10,283 bases of DNA from the NCBI GenBank assembly GCA_016201085.1, contig JACQDO010000082.1, positions 1 to 10,283 of the forward strand, read 5' to 3'. Position 1 is the stretch's first letter. Every line of letters starts with the position of its first letter. The stretch comes from Hyphomicrobiales bacterium. Lineage in GTDB: Bacteria > Pseudomonadota > Alphaproteobacteria > Rhizobiales > Xanthobacteraceae. The position numbers and the translations under genes were made by a program. Positions 1 through 6,728 of the stretch are shown here, one piece after another. The notes under the pieces were generated by a model, which saw only the letters and a program-made list of their open reading frames with translations, had not been told where the DNA came from and ran no database searches.

Positions 1-1056
1 CTCGACGGTAATTCCGCCGAGGGCGTTCTGACGTTTGCCACCGACGGGCGGCAGACGCTGCAAGGCACGCTCGCCTCCGACACGCTCGATCTTTCGCCCT
101 ATGTCTCCACCGTCCGCCTGCTCACCACCAATCAGCGCGAGTGGAACAACGGCGTGATCACGCTCGACGGCCTTTCCGGCATCGATTTCGATCTGCGGCT
201 GTCGGCGGCGAAAGTGGTCATGTCCAACGCCAAGATCGGCCGCACCGCCATCGGCGCCAATCTGCGCGCCGGCCATCTGGTGGTGACGGTGGGCGAGGCG
301 CAGGCCTATGGCGGCGTGATCCAGGGCTCGCTGACGCTGGCCAATTTCGAAAAGGGCGTCGACGTCAAATCGCAGCTGCAATTCACCAATGTCGAGCTGG
401 AAAGCTGCCTCGGCCAGGTGTTCGGGCTGCACCGGCTGGAAGGCAAGGGCAACATTTCGCTCAATGTCGAAGGCAGCGGCGATAGCGTTTTGGCGGTCAC
501 GCGCAGCTTGAACGGCAGCGCCTCGCTGATCGGAACGAACGGCGCACTGACCGGCCTCAATGTCGAGCAGCTGCTGCGCCGCCTGGAGCGGCGGCCGCTG
601 TCGGGCGGCGGCGAATTCCGTACCGGGCGCACGCCCTATGACAAGATTTCGGTCGCGCTCAAGATCGTCCAGGGTACGGCCACGGTCGAGGACGTGAAGA
701 TCGAAGGCTCGGCGGTCAAGCTGGCGCTGGCCGGCACCGCCTCGATCCCCGAGCGCGAACTCGACCTCAAGGGCATTGCCGCGCTGACCCCGAGCCGGCC
801 GGGCGCGCCGGTGTTCGAACTACCGTTCATCGTGCAGGGCTCCTGGGACGATCCGCTCATGCTGCCCGATCCGGAGGCGCTGATCCGGCGCTCGGGCGCG
901 GCCGCCCCGCTGCTCAATGCGATACGCGAGCGCAGCGCGCGCGATACCGTGCGTTCGGTGATCGAGCGGTTCACCGGCAGCCCGGCCGCCGCCAACCCGC
1001 CCGCCGGTGCCGCCATTCCGGCGGCCGAGCAGGCCCCTGTGGCCAAGCCGGAATAA
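1..1056 (+). CDS. AsmA-family protein, C-terminal part (5' end outside window)
   Basis: The frame is open from base 1 and ends with TAA at 1054-1056, giving 351 residues of a protein whose start lies upstream. The visible part is mostly alternating beta-strand-like sequence. At about residues 168-265 it has the pattern typical of the AsmA C-terminal domain: SLNGSASLIG, then NGALTGLNVEQLLRR, a TPYDKISV stretch, and repeated short strands ending in ELDLKGIAALTP. AsmA-like proteins are large, inner-membrane-anchored, periplasmic proteins linked to outer-membrane assembly and lipid transport; that role is family knowledge and nothing here shows a substrate. The last ~25 residues are Ala/Pro-rich and probably disordered. 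The N-terminal membrane anchor expected for the family is not in the window. The next gene, 127 bp downstream on the same strand, is unrelated. Family membership is fairly sure, the exact function unknown. Confidence 0.82.
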   Translation, partial: LDGNSAEGVLTFATDGRQTLQGTLASDTLDLSPYVSTVRLLTTNQREWNNGVITLDGLSGIDFDLRLSAAKVVMSNAKIGRTAIGANLRAGHLVVTVGEAQAYGGVIQGSLTLANFEKGVDVKSQLQFTNVELESCLGQVFGLHRLEGKGNISLNVEGSGDSVLAVTRSLNGSASLIGTNGALTGLNVEQLLRRLERRPLSGGGEFRTGRTPYDKISVALKIVQGTATVEDVKIEGSAVKLALAGTASIPERELDLKGIAALTPSRPGAPVFELPFIVQGSWDDPLMLPDPEALIRRSGAAAPLLNAIRERSARDTVRSVIERFTGSPAAANPPAGAAIPAAEQAPVAKPE

Positions 1057-1173
1057 CGGGCCTGTCCTGTAAAAAGCCGGCCATGGTGCCTGTACGAAAG
1101 GTTAACGATTTCCTGCCATCGTAACGTCCGCCGCGCGCGGGCGAGCCGCCTATGCGCTTGAATTGAGTCGGGC

Positions 1174-1179
1174 AGGAAG
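1174..1179 (+). promoter_or_regulatory. Ribosome binding site that sets the start of the small membrane protein
   Basis: AGGAAG lies four bases before the ATG at 1184. An in-frame TTG at 1163 would add seven residues but would place this purine-rich site inside the coding sequence and has no comparable site of its own. The ATG at 1184 is therefore preferred. Confidence 0.55.
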
Positions 1180-1183
1180 ACGG

Positions 1184-1447
1184 ATGCTGCATCCCATCCT
1201 TCGAACGCTGGTCAAGGTTGCCGTCGCCTCGCTGGTGGTGGGGACGATCCTCGCGCATTTCGGCATCACCGCCGAGCAGTTGATGCGCGAATTCGGCCTG
1301 TCGGCCGACCGGCTTGAGGATTACGCCAGACGCGGCGTCGCCTGGGCCTTGCCCAACGTGCTGCTCGGCTCGCTGGTGATCGTGCCGATCTGGTTCCTGG
1401 TCTATCTGTTCCGCCCGCCCGGCGCCGGCCCGAGCGGCAACCAATAA
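1184..1447 (+). CDS. Small two-helix inner-membrane protein (DUF6460-like)
   Basis: This is an 87-residue protein ending in TAA. It has two hydrophobic segments, about residues 10-27 (LVKVAVASLVVGTILA) and 58-77 (NVLLGSLVIVPIWFLVYLF). They are joined by a charged, amphipathic linker (EQLMREFGLSADRLEDYARRG), and a short Pro/Gly tail follows. The overall form, two membrane helices around an acidic/basic linker at 85-95 residues, matches what I recall of the DUF6460 family of Hyphomicrobiales, whose function is unknown. An in-frame TTG at 1163 could extend it by seven residues, but the AGGAAG site favours 1184. It is convergent with potI, with a palindromic repeat between the two stop codons. 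The family name is from memory; the membrane topology is read from the sequence. Confidence 0.7.
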   Translation: MLHPILRTLVKVAVASLVVGTILAHFGITAEQLMREFGLSADRLEDYARRGVAWALPNVLLGSLVIVPIWFLVYLFRPPGAGPSGNQ

Positions 1448-1475
1448 TCACACCTGCGCACCCAGCATTTTGTTT

Positions 1476-1524
1476 GCGCATGATCTTTTCCGAAAACCGG
1501 TTGCCACTTTTCGGGATCATGCGC
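1476..1524. repeat. Palindromic interspersed repeat between convergent genes (copy 1)
   Basis: The 49-bp element has perfect 10-bp inverted ends, GCGCATGATC (1476-1485) and GATCATGCGC (1515-1524). A second inverted pair lies inside it, CCGAAAA (1490-1496) and TTTTCGG (1508-1514), around an ACCGGTTGCCA-type centre. I recall this as a very common intergenic palindrome in Hyphomicrobiales genomes. It sits between the stop codons of the small membrane protein and potI and could fold into a long stem in either transcript, so it may act as a two-way transcription end or RNA stabiliser (inference). The right arm overlaps the potI 3' end: the TGA stop (1519-1517) and the last Ala codon are repeat bases. 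Confidence 0.8.
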
Positions 1525-2320
1525 CCGCGCGCTCGCGCCGCACGGCGCCGCGCTTGCTCGCCAGCGATGCCACCACGGTCGCCACCGCCACCACCGCGAT
1601 CATGATGGTGCAGACGGCGTTGATTTCCGGCTTCACGCCCAGGCGCACCTCCGAATAGATACGGATCGGCAGCGTGGTGGCGCCCGGCCCGGTGGTGAAG
1701 CTGGCGATCACCAGATCGTCGAGCGACAGCGAGAAGGCGAGCATCCAGCCGGCGGCGATGGCGGGCAGAATCAGCGGCAGTGTGACGGTCAGGAACGTCT
1801 TGAGCGGCGGGCAGCCGAGATCCATCGCCGCCTCCTCCAGGCTGCGGTCGAAGGAGACCAGCCGCGACTGCACGATCACGGTCACAAAGCACATCGTCAG
1901 CGTGGTGTGGGCGATCGAAATCGTCCAGAAGCCGCGGTCGACATCGAGCGCGACGAACAACAGCAGCAGCGACAGCCCGGTGATCACCTCCGGCATCACC
2001 AGCGGCGCGTAGACCATGCCGGAGAACAGCAGGCGGCCGCGGAACCGCCCCAGGCGCGTCAGCGCCACAGCGGCGCAGGTGCCGAGCACGGTGGCGGCAC
2101 TCGCCGACAGCGCGGCGATGCGCAGGCTGGTCCAGGCGGCGTCGATCATGGCGCGATCGCTCAAGAGCGCGCGATACCAGGTGAGCGACCAACCGCCCCA
2201 CACCGTCACCAGGCGCGAACCGTTGAACGAATAGATCACCAGGATGACGATCGGCAGATAGAGAAAGGCCAGGCCGAGCGTGACCGAGACGATGTTGAAT
2301 ATGGATGCCCTCCGGCCCAT
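1517..2320 (-). CDS. potI: Spermidine/putrescine-type ABC transporter permease (PotI/PotC class)
   Basis: The 267-residue integral membrane protein is the second permease of a polyamine-family ABC importer. About six hydrophobic segments are visible, at roughly residues 9-31, 65-88, 97-121, 133-151, 183-205 and 236-255. The permease EAA loop that docks on the ATPase is clear at 162-187, with EEAAMDLG followed by PLKTFLTVTLPLILP. The length fits PotC/PotI proteins. Its ATG shares one base with the potH stop codon (TGATG), and a strong AAGGAGGG site lies in the last potH codons, so translation of the two permeases is probably coupled. The substrate is inferred from family resemblance; related permeases also carry other small cations or amino-acid-like solutes. 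The C-terminus is arginine-rich, and the stop codon falls in a palindromic repeat. Confidence 0.88.
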   Translation of the reverse strand: MGRRASIFNIVSVTLGLAFLYLPIVILVIYSFNGSRLVTVWGGWSLTWYRALLSDRAMIDAAWTSLRIAALSASAATVLGTCAAVALTRLGRFRGRLLFSGMVYAPLVMPEVITGLSLLLLFVALDVDRGFWTISIAHTTLTMCFVTVIVQSRLVSFDRSLEEAAMDLGCPPLKTFLTVTLPLILPAIAAGWMLAFSLSLDDLVIASFTTGPGATTLPIRIYSEVRLGVKPEINAVCTIMIAVVAVATVVASLASKRGAVRRERAGA

Positions 2321-3240
2321 CAGCGCCCTCCTTCGAGGGAACGCTGCTGCATCCGCTCATAGAACAGCATCGGCACCAGCAGCAGGCCGAGCAGCGCAAC
2401 TGCAATCGCCGATGCCACCGGCCAATCCTTGTTGGCGAAGAATTCCATCCACAGCGTCTGTCCGATCATCACCGTCTGCGAACCGCCGAGCAGATCGGGA
2501 ATGACGAATTCGCCGGCGATCGGAATGAAACAGAGCAGCATGCCCGCCGCCACTCCCGGCAGCGACAGCGGCAGCGTTACCAGCCAGAACGCTCGTCCGC
2601 GCGGACAGCCAAGATCGGCCGCCGCTTCCAGCAGCGACTCGTCCATCTTCTCCAGCGCGGCGTAGAGCGGCAGCACCATGAACGGCAGATAGGAATAGAC
2701 CATGCCGATATAGATCGCCGTGTCGGACGACAGCCACGCCACCGGCGTATCGACGATGTGCAATCGCAGCAGCACGTCGTTGAGCAGGCCGTCGCGCTGC
2801 AGGATGTTGATCCAGGCATAGACGCGGATCAGGAACGAGGTCCAGAACGGCAAGATCACCAACATCACCAACACCGGCTGCAACCGGCGCGGCGAGCGGG
2901 CGATGCCGTAGGCGAGCGGATAGCCGACGGCGAGCAGGATCGCGGTCGACAGCGCGGCCACTTCCAGGCTCTTGAGATAAGAAACCGGATAGAGCCAATC
3001 GGAACCGAGCATGGCGTAATTGTCGGCCGACAGCGCGGCAAAGAACGCCTTGAGGCCGGCCCAGCCGGCGGCCCATTCGAGCACCGGCACATAAGGCGGC
3101 TGCGCAATGGCGGTCTGCGACAGGCTGATCTTGAGCACGATGAGGAAGGGCGCCAGGAAAAACAGCGCCAGCCAGAGATAGGGGATGAGCAGCACCAGGC
3201 GTGCGGACCAACTACGTTTGGCGCGCTGATTTTGGATCAT
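2320..3240 (-). CDS. potH: Spermidine/putrescine-type ABC transporter permease (PotH/PotB class)
   Basis: The 306-residue membrane protein is the first permease of the importer. Hydrophobic segments lie at about residues 14-36, 91-113, 121-143, 173-195, 225-247 and 277-296. The EAA loop is at about 205-230: EAAADLG, then RAFWLVTLPLSLPG. The phrases FLIRVYAWINILQRDGLLN and GEFVIPDLLGG are typical of PotB/PotH proteins. I place the start at the ATG at 3240, preceded by AGGGG nine bases upstream; an in-frame TTG at 3243 would add one residue. It overlaps potI by one base. It is separated from the ATPase gene by about 199 bp filled mainly by a multi-hairpin repeat, so its expression relative to the ATPase may be damped. 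The substrate is inferred from family similarity. Confidence 0.88.
   Translation of the reverse strand: MIQNQRAKRSWSARLVLLIPYLWLALFFLAPFLIVLKISLSQTAIAQPPYVPVLEWAAGWAGLKAFFAALSADNYAMLGSDWLYPVSYLKSLEVAALSTAILLAVGYPLAYGIARSPRRLQPVLVMLVILPFWTSFLIRVYAWINILQRDGLLNDVLLRLHIVDTPVAWLSSDTAIYIGMVYSYLPFMVLPLYAALEKMDESLLEAAADLGCPRGRAFWLVTLPLSLPGVAAGMLLCFIPIAGEFVIPDLLGGSQTVMIGQTLWMEFFANKDWPVASAIAVALLGLLLVPMLFYERMQQRSLEGGR
2326..2333 (-). promoter_or_regulatory. Strong internal ribosome binding site for potI
   Basis: On the minus strand AAGGAGGG lies inside the last codons of potH, five bases before the potI ATG at 2320-2318. Together with the TGATG stop/start overlap it indicates translational coupling, with a near-consensus site to keep the two permeases in step. 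Confidence 0.7.
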
Positions 3241-3290
3241 CAATCAGCGCCCCTGTTTAGCTCAGGCATAGCCGCGCGCACAGCCGCACT

Positions 3291-3400
3291 CCCTCTCCCC
3301 TTGGGGGAGAGGGTTGGGGTGAGGGGGCAAGTGACTCTCGATAGGCAATATCCCCTCACCCGGCGCACTGCGTGCGCCGACCTCTCCCCATGGGAGAGGT
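3291..3400. repeat. Composite four-hairpin intergenic repeat between potG and potH
   Basis: Four perfect inverted pairs follow one another. (1) CCCTCTCCCC (3291-3300) pairs with GGGGAGAGGG (3304-3313). (2) GGGTGAGGGG (3317-3326) pairs with CCCCTCACCC (3352-3361) around a 25-base loop. (3) CGGCGCAC (3361-3368) pairs with GTGCGCCG (3372-3379). (4) ACCTCTCCC (3380-3388) pairs with GGGAGAGGT (3392-3400). Stems 1 and 4 also share the sequence CCTCTCCC, so alternative pairing between them is possible. I recall such CCCTCTCCCC/GGGGTGAGGG units as abundant short interspersed repeats in alphaproteobacteria. It lies inside the pot operon, where it may slow or partly end transcription or protect the upstream mRNA (inference). 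Confidence 0.85.
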
Positions 3401-3439
3401 GAAGAGGTGACTGCGGCGCGCGCGTCGGGAACAACATGC

Positions 3440-4546
3440 TCATCTTGTCAGCACCCAGCCTGCTTCCGGCGGCCAGGACAGCCACACCACATCGTCGATG
3501 CCGAACGAAGCCCGTCCACGCGCGCTGGTATTGGCGAGCGCCACCTTCATCAGCGAGCGATCGGCGAGCCGCACTTTGTAGATCGACATGTCGCCGCGAT
3601 AGCCGATCTCGAACACGGTGCCGGGGATCGCGTTGAGATTGCCATCCGCGGGGCGTTGCGCGGCGATGTGGAGTTTTTCCGGCCGCAGCGCCAGCCAGAC
3701 CGTATCGCGTTTCCTGCCGCCAGCGGGCATGGCGGCGCGAAAACGGCCCAGCACGGTTTCGATGGCGCCCTCGGCCAGCATGCCTTCGAGCAGGGTCACC
3801 TCGCCGATGAAATCGGCGACCCAGCGCGAATTCGGCCGTTCGTAAATTTCCGACGGCGCCGCCACTTGCGCCAGCCGGCCGCGATCCATCACCGCGATGC
3901 GGTCGGCGACGGTCATCGCCTCGTCCTGGTCGTGGGTAACGATGACGAAGGTGGTGCCGAGCCTGCGTTGCAGCTCCATCAGCTCGAACTGGGTCTCGGC
4001 GCGCAGCTTCTTGTCGAGCGCGGCCATCGGCTCGTCGAGCAGCAGCACGCGCGGCCGCTTGATCAGCGCGCGCGCCAGCGCCACCCGCTGACGCTGGCCG
4101 CCCGAGAGCTGGTCGATGCGGCGCCGGCCGAAATCCGGCATGCGCACCAGCGCCAACATTTCGGCCACGCGTTCGGCGATCTCGGCCCGGCCCGCCCTCT
4201 CCTGGCGCAGCCCGAAGGCGATATTGCCCGCCACGCTGAGATGGGGAAACAGCGCGTAGTTCTGGAACATCATGTTGACCGGCCGGCGGTGCGGCGGCAC
4301 GGCCACGATGTCCTCGCCGTCGAGCAGGATGCTGCCTGCGCTCGGCGTCTCGAACCCGGCCAGCATCCTCAATAATGTCGTCTTGCCGCAGCCGGAGGGT
4401 CCGAGCAGCGCGAAGAATTCGCCCTCGCCGATGTCGAGCGTGAATTCCTCGACCGCGGTTATCTGGCCGAAGCGCTTGGCCACGCCGGCGAAGCGCACCA
4501 GCGGCCTATCGCCTGCCGTCTGCTCCTGCGTGGCTGCCTCCGCCAT
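3440..4546 (-). CDS. potG: Polyamine-type ABC transporter ATP-binding protein (PotG/PotA class)
   Basis: The 368-residue ATPase would energise import through the two permeases encoded next. Visible motifs are Walker A GPSGCGKT (49-56), Q-loop Gln95 (MMFQNYALFPH), the ABC signature LSGGQRQR (147-154), Walker B LLLDEP with Asp171 and Glu172, D-loop AALD (175-178) and switch His205 (VTHDQDEA). A C-terminal TOBE-like domain begins near LRPEKLHI (about 287). Length and layout match PotA/PotG, and all catalytic residues are present. I chose the ATG at 4546 because GAGGAAA stands just upstream; an in-frame ATG at 4591 lies in a decayed repeat and would add 15 residues unlike the family. Permease genes follow after a repeat-filled gap. 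No gene for a periplasmic binding protein adjoins it; the gene upstream is a receiver protein. Confidence 0.9.
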   Translation of the reverse strand: MAEAATQEQTAGDRPLVRFAGVAKRFGQITAVEEFTLDIGEGEFFALLGPSGCGKTTLLRMLAGFETPSAGSILLDGEDIVAVPPHRRPVNMMFQNYALFPHLSVAGNIAFGLRQERAGRAEIAERVAEMLALVRMPDFGRRRIDQLSGGQRQRVALARALIKRPRVLLLDEPMAALDKKLRAETQFELMELQRRLGTTFVIVTHDQDEAMTVADRIAVMDRGRLAQVAAPSEIYERPNSRWVADFIGEVTLLEGMLAEGAIETVLGRFRAAMPAGGRKRDTVWLALRPEKLHIAAQRPADGNLNAIPGTVFEIGYRGDMSIYKVRLADRSLMKVALANTSARGRASFGIDDVVWLSWPPEAGWVLTR

Positions 4547-4585
4547 CGGTTTCCTCGTTCCGGCCCGCTCTGCGTGCGCACGGTA

Positions 4586-4620
4586 GCGCATGACGGCGAA
4601 AAGTGGGAACCGGATTCCGA
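4586..4620. repeat. Degenerate copy 2 of the GCGCATGATC-type palindrome
   Basis: Read on the plus strand, the first 28 bases match the minus-strand reading of copy 1 at 24 positions: GCGCATGA, then three changed bases, CGAAAAGTGG, one change and AACCGG. The second half (TTCCGA onward) has drifted, and the closing GATCATGCGC arm is lost. It lies between regulator 1 and potG, in the opposite orientation to copy 1, so the pot genes are bracketed by inverted copies of the same element. Confidence 0.6.
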
Positions 4621-4638
4621 GGACGGATATGGACGCGG

Positions 4639-5154
4639 TCAGACCGCGGGCGGCGTGCCGAAGATCTCGCCGATTTTACGCTGCAGCATCGGCAGCCGCG
4701 GCGCCGGACCGTAATAATCGCCGAACTTCACGCTGGCGCGCGGCTTGAGCAGGATCGAGATCAGGCGGTCGAGCAGCGCCTTGGCCGATACCGGCTTGCA
4801 CAGGAACTCGTTGACGCCGATCTTGAGCGACTCGACGATGCGCCAGCGCTCGCCATTCGCGCTGAGCATGATGATGGGAATGTCCGGCACCGGGAACACG
4901 CCGGGCGAGCGCACGATGCGCACCAGCTCGGGACCGTTGAGCAGCGGCATTTCCCAGTCCAGCACCACGATGTCGGGCGCGGCCTGGCGGATCATCTCCA
5001 GCGCGGCGATGCCGTCGCAGGCCTCCAGCGTCTTCTTGACGCCGATATTGCCGAGCAGGCCGCGCACCATGTTGCGCATGAAGGCATTGTCGTCGACCAC
5101 CAGCACGTTGAGCTGCTGGATCAGGAATTCGGCTTGCTTGGCGGTGATCGACAT
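4639..5154 (-). CDS. Stand-alone CheY-like response regulator 1
   Basis: The 171-residue protein has a single receiver domain at about residues 15-138. The phosphorylation site is complete: acidic pair Asp21-Asp22 (LVVDDN), phospho-acceptor Asp66 (VVLDWEMP), Ser98 in the Ser/Thr switch position (IIMLSANG) and conserved Lys120 (FLCKPVS). There is no DNA-binding or enzyme output domain. After the receiver comes a ~33-residue tail with GDYYGPAPR (145-153) and a short basic helix-like end. A close paralogue lies on the other side of glpK (about 59% identity over 137 residues, hand count), sharing the tail motif. It is probably phosphorylated by a histidine kinase encoded elsewhere and acts by protein contact (inference). 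It follows glpK by 40 bp on the same strand and precedes potG. The start ATG has no clear ribosome binding site. Confidence 0.9.
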   Translation of the reverse strand: MSITAKQAEFLIQQLNVLVVDDNAFMRNMVRGLLGNIGVKKTLEACDGIAALEMIRQAAPDIVVLDWEMPLLNGPELVRIVRSPGVFPVPDIPIIMLSANGERWRIVESLKIGVNEFLCKPVSAKALLDRLISILLKPRASVKFGDYYGPAPRLPMLQRKIGEIFGTPPAV

Positions 5155-5162
5155 GCGGGAAA

Positions 5163-5202
5163 CCCGGTGAGCCGGCGATTGTGTTCGGCAATCATCACCG
5201 GG
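5163..5202 (-). promoter_or_regulatory. Intercistronic stem-loop between glpK and regulator 1
   Basis: CCCGGTGA (5163-5170) and TCACCGGG (5195-5202) form a perfect 8-bp inverted pair. An inner GATTG (5177-5181) / CAATC (5189-5193) pair extends the stem after an uneven bulge. On the minus strand the first arm contains the glpK TGA stop (5197-5195). The second arm ends eight bases before the regulator 1 ATG, with only three U residues after it. The U tract is too short for a convincing intrinsic terminator; a partial terminator, RNA-stability or translation-control element is possible. Confidence 0.45.
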
Positions 5203-6691
5203 CCGTTAACGTTCGCGCTATGGCGTCCCGCCAGCCGGCATACTTTCGTTCACGCTCGGCTGCCGCCATGCGCGGCTGGAAACGGCGGTCGAGCCGCCAT
5301 TGCGCCGCAAAGCCGTCAAGGCCGGGGCAAAGGCCGGCGGCAAGACCGGCCAGATATGCCGCGCCCAGAGCTGTGGTTTCCATCACCTCAGGCCGGTCCA
5401 CCGGGGCGGCCAGGATATCGGCGAGGAACTGCATGGTTGCATCGCTGGCGGTCATACCGCCATCGACGCGCAGGACCGTTTCGGCGGCGGCGGCACGCGG
5501 CCAGTCGGCGCGCATGGCCTCGAGCAGATCGCGGGTCTGGTAGCCAACCGCTTCCAGCGCGGCGCGCGCGATCTCCGGCCCGCCGCTGTTGCGGGTGAGC
5601 CCGAAGATCGCCCCGCGCGCCTGCGCGTCCCAATAGGGCGCGCCCAGGCCGACAAAGGCCGGCACCAGATAGACCTGCTCGGCCGGGTCGGCGCGCGCGG
5701 CGAGCGGGCCGACATCCGAGGCCTGGGCGATGATCTTCAGGCCGTCGCGCAGCCATTGCACGGCGGCGCCGGCGATGAAGATGGCGCCTTCCAGCGCGTA
5801 AGTTCGCCGGCCATCGAGCTGATAGGCGATGGTGGTGAGCAGCCGGTTGCGCGAGGCGACCCGCTCGGACCCGGTATTGAGCAAAGCAAAGCAGCCGGTG
5901 CCGTAGGTCGATTTCATCATGCCGGGCGAAAAGCAGCCCTGCCCAACCGTCGCCGCCTGCTGATCGCCGGCCATGCCGAGGATACGGATGGGGGCGCCGA
6001 ACAAGTCGGGGGCGGTGACGCCGAATTCGCCGGAACAGTCCGCCACCCGCGGCAACAGGCTGCGCGGCACGCCGAACATCCGGCTTAAGTTCTCGTCCCA
6101 CTCGCCGCTGCCGATATCGAGCAGCGCCGTGCGCGCGGCATTGCTGGCGTCGGTCGCATGCACCTTGCCGCCGGTGAGCCGCCACAACAGGAAACAGTCG
6201 ATGGTGCCGAAGGCGAGCTGGCCGGCTTCGGCCTGCGCCCGCGCGCCGTCCACGCGGTCGAGCAGCCAGACGATCTTGCTAGCGGAAAAATAAGGATCGA
6301 GCAGCAGCCCGGTCTTGGCGGCGATCTCCGGTTCATGACCGTCCGCGCGCAAGCGATCGCACATGTTCGCGGTGCGGCGGTCCTGCCAGACGATGGCGTT
6401 GTGGATCGGCTTGCCGGTCGCGCGCTCCCACAGCAGCGTGGTCTCGCGCTGATTGGCGATGCCGATGCCGGCGATGTCGCGCGCGGCAAGCCCGGCTTTG
6501 GCCATCGCCTCGCGCACGGTAGCCACCGTGGCCTGCCAGATTTCTTCCGCGTCGTGTTCGACCCAACCGGGCTGCGGATAGTGCTGACGCAGCTCCCGCT
6601 GCGCGCGGGCAAGCGGCTGGAGGTTGGCGTCGAACGCGATCGCGCGCGTCGAGGTGGTACCCTGATCGATGGCGATGAGTGCAGACGGCAC
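5195..6691 (-). CDS. glpK: Glycerol kinase
   Basis: The 498-residue FGGY-family kinase transfers phosphate from ATP to glycerol, giving sn-glycerol 3-phosphate in the cytoplasm. The N-terminal nucleotide-binding motif [11 protein letters not shown] (6-16) is intact. Glycerol-site residues are seen in NQRET (80-84, Arg82 and Glu83) and DPYFSA (132-137, Tyr134). The catalytic base is Asp243 in [17 protein letters not shown] (261-268) and the C-terminal-half motifs [11 protein letters not shown] and [10 protein letters not shown] complete the family pattern. The length matches E. coli GlpK (about 500). The start is a GTG at 6691, with GGGGG seven bases upstream; that site is part of a hairpin with the 3' end of the preceding regulator 2 gene. 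Its product is the substrate of GlpD, encoded further upstream on the same strand. No glycerol facilitator gene (glpF) is in the window. Confidence 0.96.
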   Translation of the reverse strand: MPSALIAIDQGTTSTRAIAFDANLQPLARAQRELRQHYPQPGWVEHDAEEIWQATVATVREAMAKAGLAARDIAGIGIANQRETTLLWERATGKPIHNAIVWQDRRTANMCDRLRADGHEPEIAAKTGLLLDPYFSASKIVWLLDRVDGARAQAEAGQLAFGTIDCFLLWRLTGGKVHATDASNAARTALLDIGSGEWDENLSRMFGVPRSLLPRVADCSGEFGVTAPDLFGAPIRILGMAGDQQAATVGQGCFSPGMMKSTYGTGCFALLNTGSERVASRNRLLTTIAYQLDGRRTYALEGAIFIAGAAVQWLRDGLKIIAQASDVGPLAARADPAEQVYLVPAFVGLGAPYWDAQARGAIFGLTRNSGGPEIARAALEAVGYQTRDLLEAMRADWPRAAAAETVLRVDGGMTASDATMQFLADILAAPVDRPEVMETTALGAAYLAGLAAGLCPGLDGFAAQWRLDRRFQPRMAAAERERKYAGWRDAIARTLTAR

Positions 6692-6700
6692 GACGATACC

Positions 6701-6725
6701 CCCGGCGCAAATACTAAACGCCGGG
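6701..6725 (-). promoter_or_regulatory. Hairpin overlapping the glpK ribosome binding site
   Basis: CCCGGCG (6701-6707) and CGCCGGG (6719-6725) form a perfect 7-bp G/C stem around an 11-base A/T-rich loop. On the minus strand the hairpin lies between the regulator 2 stop (6731-6729) and the glpK GTG (6691-6689). Its 3' arm runs into GGGGG (6703-6699), the best ribosome binding site for glpK, and three of these five G residues are paired in the stem. There is no U tract, so it is not a simple terminator. It could hold back glpK translation until ribosomes or another factor open it. Confidence 0.45.
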
Positions 6726-6728
6726 AGC

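Noticed and set aside
1101..1125. Inverted pair GTTAACGAT / ATCGTAAC upstream of the small membrane protein gene
   Set aside because: It pairs only with a one-base bulge and has no U tract or known operator match; it may be chance. It is the one notable item in the 1057-1183 gap.
1266..2405. Minus-strand frame of about 379 codons overlapping potI
   Set aside because: It lies out of frame with potI, which has a full permease pattern. The Arg/Gly/Ala-rich product is an off-frame shadow.
2305..3402. Long plus-strand open frame (about 365 codons) opposite potH
   Set aside because: It is antisense to potH and runs into the hairpin repeat. Its translation is rich in Arg, Gln, His and Asp without any domain, as expected for the shadow of a GC-rich gene.
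3287..3403. CRISPR array
   Set aside because: The repeated CCTCTCCC units are arms of hairpins in inverted order, not direct repeats with regular spacers.
3407..4375. Plus-strand open frame of about 322 codons opposite potG
   Set aside because: It is the antisense shadow of a clear ABC ATPase with all motifs; the translation has low-complexity His/Arg/Gln composition and no recognisable fold.
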